Source: Anaerolineae bacterium (GTDB lineage: Bacteria > Chloroflexota > Anaerolineae > Anaerolineales > Villigracilaceae). Taken from it: DNA of 64,000 nt. The position numbers and the translations under genes are program-made. The DNA lies in the NCBI GenBank assembly GCA_022013685.1, contig JAKLPV010000085.1:1-64000 (forward strand), read 5' to 3'. This document shows, piece after piece, positions 40,197 to 49,705 of this stretch; the stretch's first letter is position 1, and the number at the start of each line of letters is the position of its first letter. Below the pieces are notes generated by a model. The model did not search any database. It had not been told where the DNA came from and was given only the letters and a program-made list of their open reading frames with translations.

Positions 40197-41631
40197 ACCG
40201 CTTGCGCATGCGCACGGCCACGACAGCGAAGCGCACGACCACGAGGCCGAACTGCGCAAGGAACACCTGTTGCTCGACCCCAAACCGCGCGGCGAAATGA
40301 ACGCGATGGTAATGGATATGATGGGCGGCACATCCTGGAAGTTCTGGGTGGTGGCAGCCATCATGGGCATGCTCGTTTTGTGGGGACTGGTTTACTCGTG
40401 GGGCATGATGATTGCCAACGGCCTCGGGCTGGCAGGTGTCAACCAGCCGGTTTACTGGGGCTTGTTCCTGGTGCACACCGTTTTCTGGATCGGTATCAGT
40501 CACGCCGGGACCTTCGTTTCAGCCCTGCTGCGGGTCTTCAAGGCCGAATTTCGGCGTCCGTTTACCCGCGCCGCTGAATTGATGACGACTTTTTCGCTGG
40601 CGCAGGCTGCGGTCATGATTTTTGCTCACATGGGCCGCGTTTGGCTGGCCTATTGGATGTTTCCCCTGCCGAACCAGCGTCAGATCTGGCCCAATTTCCA
40701 CTCCCCGTTGATGTGGGACTTCCTGGCGATCAACACCTACCTGCTGTCCTCGACCATGTACTTGTTCCTGCCGCTGATCCCCGACCTGGCGATGGCGCGT
40801 GACCGCTCGACCGGCTGGCGCAAGAAGTTGTACAGCATCCTGGCCCTGGGTTGGCGCGGCACTGAAGGCGAGTGGACTCACCTGCGCACGGCGCTCAATA
40901 TCTTTGCCTTTGCGATCCTGCCGATCATGTTCTCGGTCCATACCATCGTTTCGTGGGACTTTGCGGTCGCGATGCGCCCGGGTTGGTCTTCTACCATCTT
41001 TGGCCCATACTTCGTGGTCGGCGCGATCCACTCTGGTGTCGCGGCGGTTGGCATGGTGCTGGTGGTTATTCGTCAGTTCATGAAGAACATGACCTACTTC
41101 ATCCGCCCCGAGCACTTTGATGCGCTCGGCAAATTGATGCTGATCATCTCGATGGCCTGGGCCTACTTCTTCTTCAATGATTTCATGGTGCAGTGGTACG
41201 GCGGCGACAAGTGGACCGATGAACTGCTGCACTTCCACGAGGCCGGAAAATGGGGTTGGATCTGGTTCATGATGTTGATCTGCAACATTGCTGTGCCCTG
41301 GTTGACCCTGTGGAGCAAGACCATTCGCCGCACGCCCTGGGCAATGTTTATCATCGGCCTGCTGATCAATGTCGGCATGTGGGCTGAGCGCTTCATCATT
41401 ATCCCGGTTTCGCTCTCGATTAACCGCATGCCCTTCCGCTGGGGCGATTACGAACCGGGTGTCGAAGTTCCCATTTTCATTGGCTCGGTGGCTTTCTTTA
41501 TCCTGCTTTACATGCTGGCTTCGCGCATTATTCCGCTCGTGCCGGTCTGGGAAGTGCAGGAAGGCCAGATGGCCCATTCCATTCGCAAATACGGTAAAGA
41601 ACCTGTCGTTACCGTCAGCGATTTGGAGTAA
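40180..41631 (+). CDS. actC: NrfD/PsrC-like quinol-interacting membrane subunit ActC
   Basis: Poly-TM protein; VYWGLFLVHTVFWIGISHAGTFVSALLRVF, WRTGTEGEW-type loop, FNDFMVQWYGG. Confidence 0.9.
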   Translation: MSVMAKPLAHAHGHDSEAHDHEAELRKEHLLLDPKPRGEMNAMVMDMMGGTSWKFWVVAAIMGMLVLWGLVYSWGMMIANGLGLAGVNQPVYWGLFLVHTVFWIGISHAGTFVSALLRVFKAEFRRPFTRAAELMTTFSLAQAAVMIFAHMGRVWLAYWMFPLPNQRQIWPNFHSPLMWDFLAINTYLLSSTMYLFLPLIPDLAMARDRSTGWRKKLYSILALGWRGTEGEWTHLRTALNIFAFAILPIMFSVHTIVSWDFAVAMRPGWSSTIFGPYFVVGAIHSGVAAVGMVLVVIRQFMKNMTYFIRPEHFDALGKLMLIISMAWAYFFFNDFMVQWYGGDKWTDELLHFHEAGKWGWIWFMMLICNIAVPWLTLWSKTIRRTPWAMFIIGLLINVGMWAERFIIIPVSLSINRMPFRWGDYEPGVEVPIFIGSVAFFILLYMLASRIIPLVPVWEVQEGQMAHSIRKYGKEPVVTVSDLE

Positions 41632-41640
41632 CGGAGGCCC

Positions 41641-42168
41641 ATGATGACAGAAAAAAATATGCTTTTGGCCCTTTTTGAAGAAGTAAACCGCACGGCCCTG
41701 GCCGTCGATAAGTTGCGCGCGCTGGGCATTGACAACGAACATGTCAATGTGATCTCCGGCACGCCGATCACCGAGGCCATGCTCGGACGGCCTCACCAGT
41801 GGACCAACGTTCCGCGCCTGGCCATGGGTGGCGCGTTGGGTGGAATGCTGATCGGCATTCTGCTTGCCTTCGCCACGCCGGCCCTGTACCCGGTCTACGT
41901 CGGCGGACAGCCGCTCTTCCCTGTACCGCCGAGCATCGTGGTGCTGTTCGAAATGACCATGCTCGGCATTATGTTGAGTACTTTTTTGGGCGTTTTCCTC
42001 GATTCGCGCTTTCCATCCTACAGCCCGAAGGTTTATGTGCCCGAGATCAGTGATGGTTATATTGCCCTGCTGATCGATTGCCCGGCTGAGATGGAAGATG
42101 AAGTGAAAAAAGCCATGACCGAGGTTGGCGCTGAATCGGTTAAATATGCGGAGGTTCAACCGCTATGA
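41641..42168 (+). CDS. actD: DUF3341 membrane subunit ActD
   Basis: LLALFEEVNRTALAVDKLRALGIDNEHVNVISG plus two TM; position after actC. Confidence 0.88.
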   Translation: MMTEKNMLLALFEEVNRTALAVDKLRALGIDNEHVNVISGTPITEAMLGRPHQWTNVPRLAMGGALGGMLIGILLAFATPALYPVYVGGQPLFPVPPSIVVLFEMTMLGIMLSTFLGVFLDSRFPSYSPKVYVPEISDGYIALLIDCPAEMEDEVKKAMTEVGAESVKYAEVQPL

Positions 42169-42677
42169 GCCTGATGACTCGTTTAATTCTTGTGATACTC
42201 GTTGTTGCAACTCTGCTTGGCGGTGTGATGTTGTTTACCTACGACATCATTAAACTGGAATGGGTTTCCTTCATGGAAATCCAACCATCCTACCGCGCCA
42301 TGGACAATCCCCTGGCCGTTGCCGCCAATTCGATTCCCTTCGAGGGCGCGGCCTATATTCCGGGCCAGGGCGCGCCGGTCAACCCGATCGAAGCCGATGA
42401 AGTTTCGGTCGAGCGCGGACGGGTGCTGTTCAGCGTCAACTGCGTCATGTGCCACGGCGCAACCGGCGAAGGCAACGGAATCGTCGGTGGGGCGCTGGTC
42501 AACCCGCCTGCCAATCTGACCGGCGATGTGACCCAGTCTAAATCGGACGGCACGCTCTTCCTGACCATCTCGACTGGCGTTGCTGGCCGCATGCCCGCCC
42601 TCAACGAAAACCTGACTGTGCGCGACCGCTGGGACCTGGTCAACTACATTCGCACGCTTGAGCCTTCCCAGCCTTAG
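42165..42677 (+). CDS. actE: Monoheme cytochrome c, ActE-like
   Basis: N-terminal TM, QPSYRAMDNPLAVAANSIPFEGAAY, VNCVMCHGATGEGNGIVGG. Confidence 0.85.
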   Translation: MSLMTRLILVILVVATLLGGVMLFTYDIIKLEWVSFMEIQPSYRAMDNPLAVAANSIPFEGAAYIPGQGAPVNPIEADEVSVERGRVLFSVNCVMCHGATGEGNGIVGGALVNPPANLTGDVTQSKSDGTLFLTISTGVAGRMPALNENLTVRDRWDLVNYIRTLEPSQP

Positions 42678-42685
42678 GAGACGCA

Positions 42686-43360
42686 ATGAAAGACCAAACC
42701 AAGACGATTATTTTTATCACGATGTTTGGCTTGCCGGTCCTCGTGCTTGCCTTTATTTTCGGGATGTACGCCTTTGGCTGCGCTACGACCGATTCTTGCA
42801 CCGGGATCGAAAAATCGGCTGTCACGCCCATCCCGACCCTGATCGCCGCCACCATGCCCGCCCCCAAAGTGGGGGCCGAGGCCGGGCCGCTGGTGGTCAA
42901 GTGCCAGGTGACCGCTGTCGATTTGATCGGGGCCTGGGTCACGGCTGGCTCGCCGGAAACGGACGCCTTCCAGTTCACCGATCTTAAGGAACAAACCTGC
43001 ACCGCCACCTTCAAGGCTGATGTCCAAAAACTATTTACCGAAGCCAACTTATGGTACAGCGGCGCAGCCGCCTGCACCACCTGTCATTATGCGGACATCG
43101 AAAAAGCGACCATGAACCTCGACATGAGCAGTTACGCGGGTATTATCGCCGGTTCGCAGCGCAAGGACGGCGCACCGAAGGGTAACGACATTCTGGGCGG
43201 CGGCGACTGGGAAACTTCCCTGCTCTACCAGATGGTCTATGCCCCGGATGGGGTCTCCACCATCGGACGCCAGGTCATGCCGCTTGCCCGCCCGGCCAGC
43301 GTCCCGGCGGAAGGGCCGACCATCTTTGCCGGAACCCCGGTCGAGTTGAGCAGCGAGTAG
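42686..43360 (+). CDS. Membrane-anchored monoheme c-type cytochrome-like protein
   Basis: N-terminal TM, CTTCHY heme motif, possible axial Met in QVMPLARPA; last gene before terminator. Confidence 0.75.
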   Translation: MKDQTKTIIFITMFGLPVLVLAFIFGMYAFGCATTDSCTGIEKSAVTPIPTLIAATMPAPKVGAEAGPLVVKCQVTAVDLIGAWVTAGSPETDAFQFTDLKEQTCTATFKADVQKLFTEANLWYSGAAACTTCHYADIEKATMNLDMSSYAGIIAGSQRKDGAPKGNDILGGGDWETSLLYQMVYAPDGVSTIGRQVMPLARPASVPAEGPTIFAGTPVELSSE

Positions 43361-43378
43361 AGCAGGAAACAACATAAA

Positions 43379-43418
43379 ACAAGAGTTCCCCGGCCAAAAC
43401 CGGGGAACTCTTGTTTTA
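43379..43418. terminator. Rho-independent terminator after the act cluster
   Basis: ACAAGAGTTCCCCGG-ccaaaa-CCGGGGAACTCTTGTTTT. Confidence 0.9.
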
Positions 43419-43434
43419 ATTACTCAGCAACTTT

Positions 43435-43830
43435 TTACTCGTCCACTCGTTCGCTTGTGGTTTTTTCATCGTTCTTCTTCGCCCCGCGCTCATGGGTCAG
43501 CACATAGATCAGGATCAGCGCCAGGCCGAAGAACATCGGGATCATGCCGACGATCATCCAGGGGCCGAAGCCGAGTGGGAAGCCGGTGTTGCCGATGAAA
43601 CCGAGCGGCCACATGCCGATCGTCAGGGCCAGGCCGACAGCCGTGATCAGAATGCCCCAGATCAGCGAGCCTTTCCCGTTGCCATTCCCGTTGGACTGCT
43701 GCGGCTTGACCAGTCCCTTTTCAGCCAGGGCCAGGGTTTCCTTGTAGCTCAGAAAGCGCATGAAGGCAAAGAAGCCAAAGACGATCAGAAAGAAGGTGAT
43801 GCCGCCTGCGCAAATGATGAAGATTTCCAT
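43435..43830 (-). CDS. Hypothetical membrane protein (multi-TM)
   Basis: Three TM segments; coupled to the DUF4097 gene on the minus strand. Confidence 0.65.
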   Translation of the reverse strand: MEIFIICAGGITFFLIVFGFFAFMRFLSYKETLALAEKGLVKPQQSNGNGNGKGSLIWGILITAVGLALTIGMWPLGFIGNTGFPLGFGPWMIVGMIPMFFGLALILIYVLTHERGAKKNDEKTTSERVDE

Positions 43831-43842
43831 TAGATTCTCCTT

Positions 43843-45150
43843 TTATTTCAAAATGTTGAGTTCGATATTGCCGTTATTGGTGCTGACGGTCAGCTCCGCG
43901 CCGCCGCCATTGATTTTGCCTTGCCAGTGACTTTCCTCGATCTGACCCTTAACCGTCATCTCGAATTCTGATGTGATGGTACCGAATTCGGTTTGCAGAT
44001 CGAAATCCAGGGTTGATTCTTCTGGCAGCGTCAGGTTGATGCTGCCGTATTCGCTGTCGAAAACATGCGGGCCATCGCCCAGCGAACCCTCGAAGGTGAT
44101 GCCGCCGTTCACGGCGTTCATGGTGGCGGTCACGCCTTCTGCGTTCAATACCTCGATTTCGCCGAACTGCGAATTGATCGCCACTGCGCCGCGGGCACCA
44201 TCCACGAATATTTTGCCGTTCTGCGATTCGAGGGTATAGGCTTCAGCCTCTACATTGTTCAGAGAAATATCGCCGAATTGGCTGGTGACTTTGACTTCGC
44301 CGCGCACGCGCAGCCCCTCGATGGTGATCGATCCATTGTTCGAGTCAACCGTCATCGGGCCGGTTTGCCCGCCGGTCAGTTTGATCGTGCCAAATTGGCT
44401 TTCGAGGGCCAGACCTTTAGAAGCCTGGATGTCCTGGAGCGTCATTTGTCCGCTTTGGGCGGAGATCGAAACCTGGCCGCCTTTCAACCCGCGCACATTG
44501 ATCTCGCCAAACTCAGAGTGCAGGCTGGCGGCCTCCGCCCCGGCATCAAGATTTTCGGCATCGATGCCCCCACTGCTGCTCTCCGCATTCAGCGGGCCGG
44601 TCACATTTTTGACCGTAACCGATCCAAAGCTGGATGTCAGTTTGGTTTCGCCGGTTGTTCCTTGCAGGCCGACATCACCGCTGATGGCGGTTAGATCTAC
44701 GCTGGTCTCGAGCGGCACTTCGATTGTGAAGTTGACACTGCCGCTGCCCGGCCCAATGCTGAAGGCCTGCATCTCAGCCGGTTGGAACATGGATACAGTG
44801 ATCTTGTCGCCGTTCTGCTCGATGGTCACCTTCATCTCGGCCAGGGCTGCTTCCGCGTCTTCCTGGCTTCCGCCCCAGGCGGTTTTATCTGCCGTGATGC
44901 GCACCGCGCTGCCTTCGACCGCTTTGACCGTTACAAAGCCAAAATCATTCGTCACCGTTAACGAAGCCGGCCCCTCGACCTGAAGCGTTTTCTCTTCAGT
45001 CGCCTCTGCCGAGACGGTGCGGTTCTCGAACAGGCGCATCCGCACGCCGCTCTCCTCGATCATCTGCCACCCCTGCATCAGCGCGAAAACGCTTGCGACG
45101 CAGATGCAAATCAGGGCTAAAATCAAAATACCTGCAACAATGTTTTTCAT
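43843..45150 (-). CDS. DUF4097 beta-strand repeat (adhesin-like) protein
   Basis: Repeating short beta units (FGxIxxxxVxGxxxxxSxxGxI) after an N-terminal TM. Confidence 0.82.
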   Translation of the reverse strand: MKNIVAGILILALICICVASVFALMQGWQMIEESGVRMRLFENRTVSAEATEEKTLQVEGPASLTVTNDFGFVTVKAVEGSAVRITADKTAWGGSQEDAEAALAEMKVTIEQNGDKITVSMFQPAEMQAFSIGPGSGSVNFTIEVPLETSVDLTAISGDVGLQGTTGETKLTSSFGSVTVKNVTGPLNAESSSGGIDAENLDAGAEAASLHSEFGEINVRGLKGGQVSISAQSGQMTLQDIQASKGLALESQFGTIKLTGGQTGPMTVDSNNGSITIEGLRVRGEVKVTSQFGDISLNNVEAEAYTLESQNGKIFVDGARGAVAINSQFGEIEVLNAEGVTATMNAVNGGITFEGSLGDGPHVFDSEYGSINLTLPEESTLDFDLQTEFGTITSEFEMTVKGQIEESHWQGKINGGGAELTVSTNNGNIELNILK

Positions 45151-45263
45151 TTCTGTTCCTCCAAAAATAGGGTTCTATAAGGTTTGACAGGCCTGCCGCG
45201 AAAAAGTTTCAAATGAAACTTTTTCCCTTTTCGACCTGTCTAAAGATTGAAGGATGAATTTCT

Positions 45264-45830
45264 GTGGAATTAAGAGAGCGCGAATGGCTAAAACGGGCCA
45301 AAAAAGGAGATGCAGACGCATTCGGCATGCTGGTCACCCTGCATGAACGATTCGTCTATAATCTCGCCTTTCGCACCCTCGGCAACACGGAAGACGCCCA
45401 GGATGTTGTTCAGGATGGTTTCGTGCGCGCCTGGGTGGCCCTGCCGGGTTTTCGCGAAGATTCTGAATTTCGCACCTGGCTCTACCGGATTGTGCTGAAC
45501 CTGTGCTTGAACCGTTTCCCTCGTTTGCGGCGTGACCTGGCCGCTCTGTCGGATGAAGAGCTGGCGGACTCCCCCGAGCCTGCCGCCCACGCCACAGATG
45601 TTTTATCCATGCTCGAAGCGGACGAGGCCCGCAGGTCCTTGCAGCGTGAGATCTCCCGTTTACCCGAGAGTCAACGCCTGTTGGTCACCCTGCGCTATCA
45701 GGACGAACTCTCTTACGAAGAGATCGCCAGCCTGGTTAACCTGCCGCTCGGGACGGTCAAGACCGGCCTGTTCCGCGCCAGGGAACGCCTGCGCCAGGCT
45801 TTATCGGTTTATCAGGAGCAACAAATATGA
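45264..45830 (+). CDS. ECF RNA polymerase sigma factor
   Basis: DAFGMLVTLHERFVYNLAFRTLGNTEDAQDVVQDGFVRAW and sigma4 YEEIASLVNLPLGTVKTGLFRARERLR. Confidence 0.95.
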   Translation: MELREREWLKRAKKGDADAFGMLVTLHERFVYNLAFRTLGNTEDAQDVVQDGFVRAWVALPGFREDSEFRTWLYRIVLNLCLNRFPRLRRDLAALSDEELADSPEPAAHATDVLSMLEADEARRSLQREISRLPESQRLLVTLRYQDELSYEEIASLVNLPLGTVKTGLFRARERLRQALSVYQEQQI

Positions 45831-46198
45831 AAATTGACGAACTCGAACCCATCGAAGATGCCTTGCGCGACCAGCCGCTGGCTGAACTGCCTGCCGGGCT
45901 GCACCGGCGCGTCATGTCGCAGGTTCGCCTAACCCGCCAGCCGCTGCGCTTTCAAATCAGTTGGATCGACCTGGCGGTCAGCCTTTTCTTTGGCCTGATC
46001 CCCGTGCTAGTGGCCTTTGGCTGGAAATCCCTGCCGCGCGAGGCGGGCCTGTACCTGAATTACTACTGGATGGTATTCCAATCGATGAACCTCGAACCGC
46101 TTTTGTGGGTGGGAATCCTGACCGGGCTGCTAAGCCTGGCCCTGATGTTTGCCGCTGTCCTGCGCCTGCTGCTCCAGCCGCCCATGCGGACGCAGTGA
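45827..46198 (+). CDS. Membrane protein, probable anti-sigma partner
   Basis: ATGA overlap with the sigma gene; two TM segments. Confidence 0.6.
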   Translation: MKIDELEPIEDALRDQPLAELPAGLHRRVMSQVRLTRQPLRFQISWIDLAVSLFFGLIPVLVAFGWKSLPREAGLYLNYYWMVFQSMNLEPLLWVGILTGLLSLALMFAAVLRLLLQPPMRTQ

Positions 46199-46217
46199 TA
46201 ACGAGTAAAATGGGGGC

Positions 46218-46838
46218 ATGTCTAAAACGAAATTTTACGTTGTTTGGAAAGGCCGCAAAACCGGAGTCTTTGGCACCTGGGACGAATGCTCAGCCCAGGT
46301 AGCGGGATTCCCCGGCGCGGAGTATAAATCCTTCGCCACCCGCCCAGCCGCCGAGGCCGCTTTCCGCGCCCGCTATGACGATTTCAAAGGCAAGCCGTTT
46401 TCGTCGCAGGGTTGGTTGTTTGCCCCCTCCAAGCCGACTCTGCCCTCCCTGAGTGTGGACGCGGCTTGCAGCGGCGCACCCGGCCCGGTCGAGTATCGTG
46501 GCGTCGAAACGGAAACAGGCCGCGAACTTTTCCGGCTTGGGCCGTATCTCGACGGCACCAACAATGTCGGCGAGTTCCTGGCCCTGGTGCATGCTCTGGC
46601 CTGGTTGGAGAAGAACGCCCAATCCATGCCAATCTACTCGGACAGTGAAACCGCCCTCTCGTGGCTGCGCGCCAAAAAGTGCCGCACCAAACTGGAACGG
46701 ACCTCCAAAAACAAAGAGATCTTCAGCCTGATCGAGCGCGCCGAAGCCTGGCTTGCGGAGCACGGTGTTCAGCACAGCCTGCTCAAATGGGACACGAACG
46801 CCTGGGGCGAGATCCCGGCCGATTTTGGGAGGAAATAG
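46218..46838 (+). CDS. rnhA: Ribonuclease H with N-terminal viroplasmin-like domain
   Basis: [84 protein letters not shown]. Confidence 0.9.
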   Translation: MSKTKFYVVWKGRKTGVFGTWDECSAQVAGFPGAEYKSFATRPAAEAAFRARYDDFKGKPFSSQGWLFAPSKPTLPSLSVDAACSGAPGPVEYRGVETETGRELFRLGPYLDGTNNVGEFLALVHALAWLEKNAQSMPIYSDSETALSWLRAKKCRTKLERTSKNKEIFSLIERAEAWLAEHGVQHSLLKWDTNAWGEIPADFGRK

Positions 46839-47210
46839 TTGAAGAAATTCCTGCCGCTGGCCTTTTTGGCTTTCATGGTTCTGGTGATTGTCTGGGCCGA
46901 TACCAACACCATGCCGACCTTCGTGCGCCGCATTTACGTTTTCCCGTTTGGCGATAAGATCGGCCACTTCATGATTTATGGCATCTTTGCCTACCTGCTG
47001 ACCTGGGCCATGCCCTTCCGGCGTGTCTCGTTTGGGCGCTTCTCCCTGCCGTTGGGGATTGTGATCGCGGTGGCTTTTGCCACGCTCGAGGAAGCCAGCC
47101 AGTTGTTCGTCGCCCGCCGCACCCCCGATTTTCTCGACCTGTTCAGCGGCTACATCGGCATCTATGCTTCAACCTGGATCCCATGTGCGAAAGAGAATTG
47201 TGAAACATAG
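46839..47210 (+). CDS. VanZ family protein (TTG start)
   Basis: FPFGDKIGHFMIYGIFAYLLTWA, EEASQLFVARRTPDFLDLFSGYIGIY. Confidence 0.8.
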   Translation: MKKFLPLAFLAFMVLVIVWADTNTMPTFVRRIYVFPFGDKIGHFMIYGIFAYLLTWAMPFRRVSFGRFSLPLGIVIAVAFATLEEASQLFVARRTPDFLDLFSGYIGIYASTWIPCAKENCET

Positions 47211-47241
47211 ACGAACAGGTTCCTTTACCCAACCCAATATC

Positions 47242-48513
47242 ATGAGAACCAAAATATCATTCGTGTCTTTCATTCTCTCAATAGCTCTAATTGCTTGCAC
47301 GTCAGAGATAACAGTTGTACCGACAAAAACGGCTGTGCAAGAGACTCTGCTCCCGACCCCTTTAGTCACAGTCGATCAGATACCATTTTCTACGATTACA
47401 CAACAATTCGATTCTTCTTTTGATTGTACTTTCCCTAAAAACAGTCAAAGCATACCTACTTTTTTAAACGGCACGCTCTTGACCATGAACGGCTCCAATA
47501 ATATAGAGTTATACAACCTCAGCACCAATAAAACGATTACTTTAGGCCAAGTGGTAATTGGAACGGGAGTTATTTCCAACCGTCAAAAAGTCGCCTACAT
47601 TGATGGGGACGAGAATCAAGTAAGCGTAGTTTCTTCCAATGGCGAAATTCTTGCTTCGGTTCCTGCCCCAGAAAATTGGGTAGAAATCATTGACTGGCCC
47701 GATAGTGATCATTTAATTATCGGTAATATGCCATATCGCTCTGATGGAGGCTGGTACCCGCCGTCATCCACAATAATTCTCAACATAAAAAACGGGCAAA
47801 GTATCGAAATATTGCCAGAATATCCTGATATTTATAAATACATTTCAGGCCCGCCCCGTATGGGTAATTATTCATATTCATTAACAGCATACGATCCCAC
47901 CCTTAATCGCGTTATTTATCCGGCAGGAACTTCTAAAATTGAATATATGGTGTTATGGGATGTTCAAAAAATGCAAGAGATAACCCGTTTTTATACTTAC
48001 TATCCTTATGGCGAAATAGCGTGGAATACAGATGGAACCCATTTTGTTATCAGTCTCCCGCCTTACTACGAAACTTATTCTGGAGAAACTTACAGGAATG
48101 TATCAGACAATCTGCCATATGTCGGTGGAAATGAAATTTTTCTTGCAAGTCAAGACGGAAAAAGTAAACGCCTAACATTTTGGACAACCAGAAAACAAAC
48201 AACCATACATTCTTTTTCCTGGTCTCCGAATAACCAGTATGTCGCATTTTGGTTAGAAACTGGCGATGAAAAACCTGAATGGCAATTGTCAATATTGGAA
48301 ATTTCTACTGGCGAAATAACAAGCTATTGCATCGAAGATGAAGGTTCATTACAGATTATCTGGAATTCAGATAGTAGCAGCCTGATTAGTACCATTTCAA
48401 AAGACGATTCCATGAACCACGAATCTATATTTATTAACCTTCAAAGCAATGCAGCCATGATATGGTCATTTGAAAATCGGATGGTAGTCGGGTGGTTTGA
48501 ACCCAATCAATGA
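47242..48513 (+). CDS. Lipoprotein with WD40/TolB-like propeller repeats
   Basis: Lipobox ALIACTS; repeated W(N/S)xDxxxF/Y blades; notably AT-rich. Confidence 0.65.
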   Translation: MRTKISFVSFILSIALIACTSEITVVPTKTAVQETLLPTPLVTVDQIPFSTITQQFDSSFDCTFPKNSQSIPTFLNGTLLTMNGSNNIELYNLSTNKTITLGQVVIGTGVISNRQKVAYIDGDENQVSVVSSNGEILASVPAPENWVEIIDWPDSDHLIIGNMPYRSDGGWYPPSSTIILNIKNGQSIEILPEYPDIYKYISGPPRMGNYSYSLTAYDPTLNRVIYPAGTSKIEYMVLWDVQKMQEITRFYTYYPYGEIAWNTDGTHFVISLPPYYETYSGETYRNVSDNLPYVGGNEIFLASQDGKSKRLTFWTTRKQTTIHSFSWSPNNQYVAFWLETGDEKPEWQLSILEISTGEITSYCIEDEGSLQIIWNSDSSSLISTISKDDSMNHESIFINLQSNAAMIWSFENRMVVGWFEPNQ

Positions 48514-48574
48514 AACTAATCTTGCTTGTAGCGAATCGCTATCCACCAAATGTCAGATTACATAAGGACTCATT

Positions 48575-49138
48575 ATGAACACAGCCTTGCTCCTGATCGA
48601 CATCCAAAAAGATTACTTTCCCGGCGGCAAAATGGAATTGGTCGAGCCGCTGGCGGCTGCCAAAAAGGCTTATGCCCTGCTGCAATGCTTCCGTGAGCAT
48701 GGCGGGCATCACATCCATATCCAGCATATCTCGAAGAACCCCAAAGCCACCTTTTTCATCTCCGGTGATCGCGGCACGGATATTCACGACAGCGTCGCCC
48801 ACTTCGAAGGTGAACCGATCGTTTACAAGCACCATCCGAACTCTTTCCGTGAGACGACCCTGCTCGAAACGCTGCGCGAGTGGCGGGTGGAGCGCGTTGT
48901 GATCTGCGGCATGGTGACTCACATGTGCGTCGATGCCACCGTCCGCGCCGCCGCCGACCTGGGGTTTGAAGTCATCCTGGTTTCAGACGCCTGCGCCACC
49001 CGCGATCTGGAGTTTGAGGGTGTGCAGGTTCCCGCCGCGCAGGTCCAGGCGGCTTTCCTGGCTGCGCTCAAATCGTATGCCAGCGTATTGACCATCGAAC
49101 AGGCCATCTCGCGCCTGGGTGGGGAGCAAACTTTTTGA
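48575..49138 (+). CDS. Cysteine hydrolase, isochorismatase family
   Basis: ALLLIDIQKDYFPGG, VVICGMVTHMCVDATVRAAADLGF. Confidence 0.92.
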   Translation: MNTALLLIDIQKDYFPGGKMELVEPLAAAKKAYALLQCFREHGGHHIHIQHISKNPKATFFISGDRGTDIHDSVAHFEGEPIVYKHHPNSFRETTLLETLREWRVERVVICGMVTHMCVDATVRAAADLGFEVILVSDACATRDLEFEGVQVPAAQVQAAFLAALKSYASVLTIEQAISRLGGEQTF

Positions 49139-49157
49139 TGGAAGGAATTTTCAGCGC

Positions 49158-49673
49158 ATGAGCGATTCGTTTGGCTATCTTTCTCCCAGGCTGGAGGTCA
49201 GGGCCGCGCCTGAAAAGGGCGGTTTTGCCGTTTTTGCGCGCGAAACGCTCGCAAAGGATGAGATCCTCTGCGTCTGGACCGGCTGGGTGGCGACTTACGA
49301 GCAGATGATGGCGCTTTCGCCTGCTGAAAAGAGTCACACCGTTCAGATCGACGAAGGCCTTTACCTGGCTTCCTTTAGCCCGGACGAGGAACCCGCCGAC
49401 TACATCAACCACTCCTGCAACCCGAATGCCGGCATCCGCGGCCAGATTTCACTGGTCGCCATGCGCGCCATCGCTGCTGGCGAAGAGATCACCTTCGACT
49501 ACGCCATGGCCGACAGCACCCCCTACGACGAGTTCCCCTGCGCCTGCGGCGCGCCCACCTGCCGCGGACGGGTCAGCGGCGACGACTGGCAGCGGCCCGA
49601 GTTGTGGCAGCGCTATCAGGGTTATTTTTCGGCCTATTTAGAGAAGAGAATTGACTTGGCTCGAAACGCCTGA
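49158..49673 (+). CDS. SET-domain protein (putative lysine methyltransferase) with post-SET cysteines
   Basis: GGFAVFARETLAKDE, DYINHSCNPNAGI, GEEITFDYA, CACGAPTCRG. Confidence 0.85.
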   Translation: MSDSFGYLSPRLEVRAAPEKGGFAVFARETLAKDEILCVWTGWVATYEQMMALSPAEKSHTVQIDEGLYLASFSPDEEPADYINHSCNPNAGIRGQISLVAMRAIAAGEEITFDYAMADSTPYDEFPCACGAPTCRGRVSGDDWQRPELWQRYQGYFSAYLEKRIDLARNA

Positions 49674-49705
49674 AGCAGGCAAAGAACCATACTCTGGAGA
49701 ATCCA

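Noticed and set aside
40519-42159. 546-aa minus-strand ORF opposite actC/actD
   Set aside because: Antisense to clear ACIII genes; composition (His/Gln/Arg-rich) typical of shadow ORFs in GC-rich DNA.
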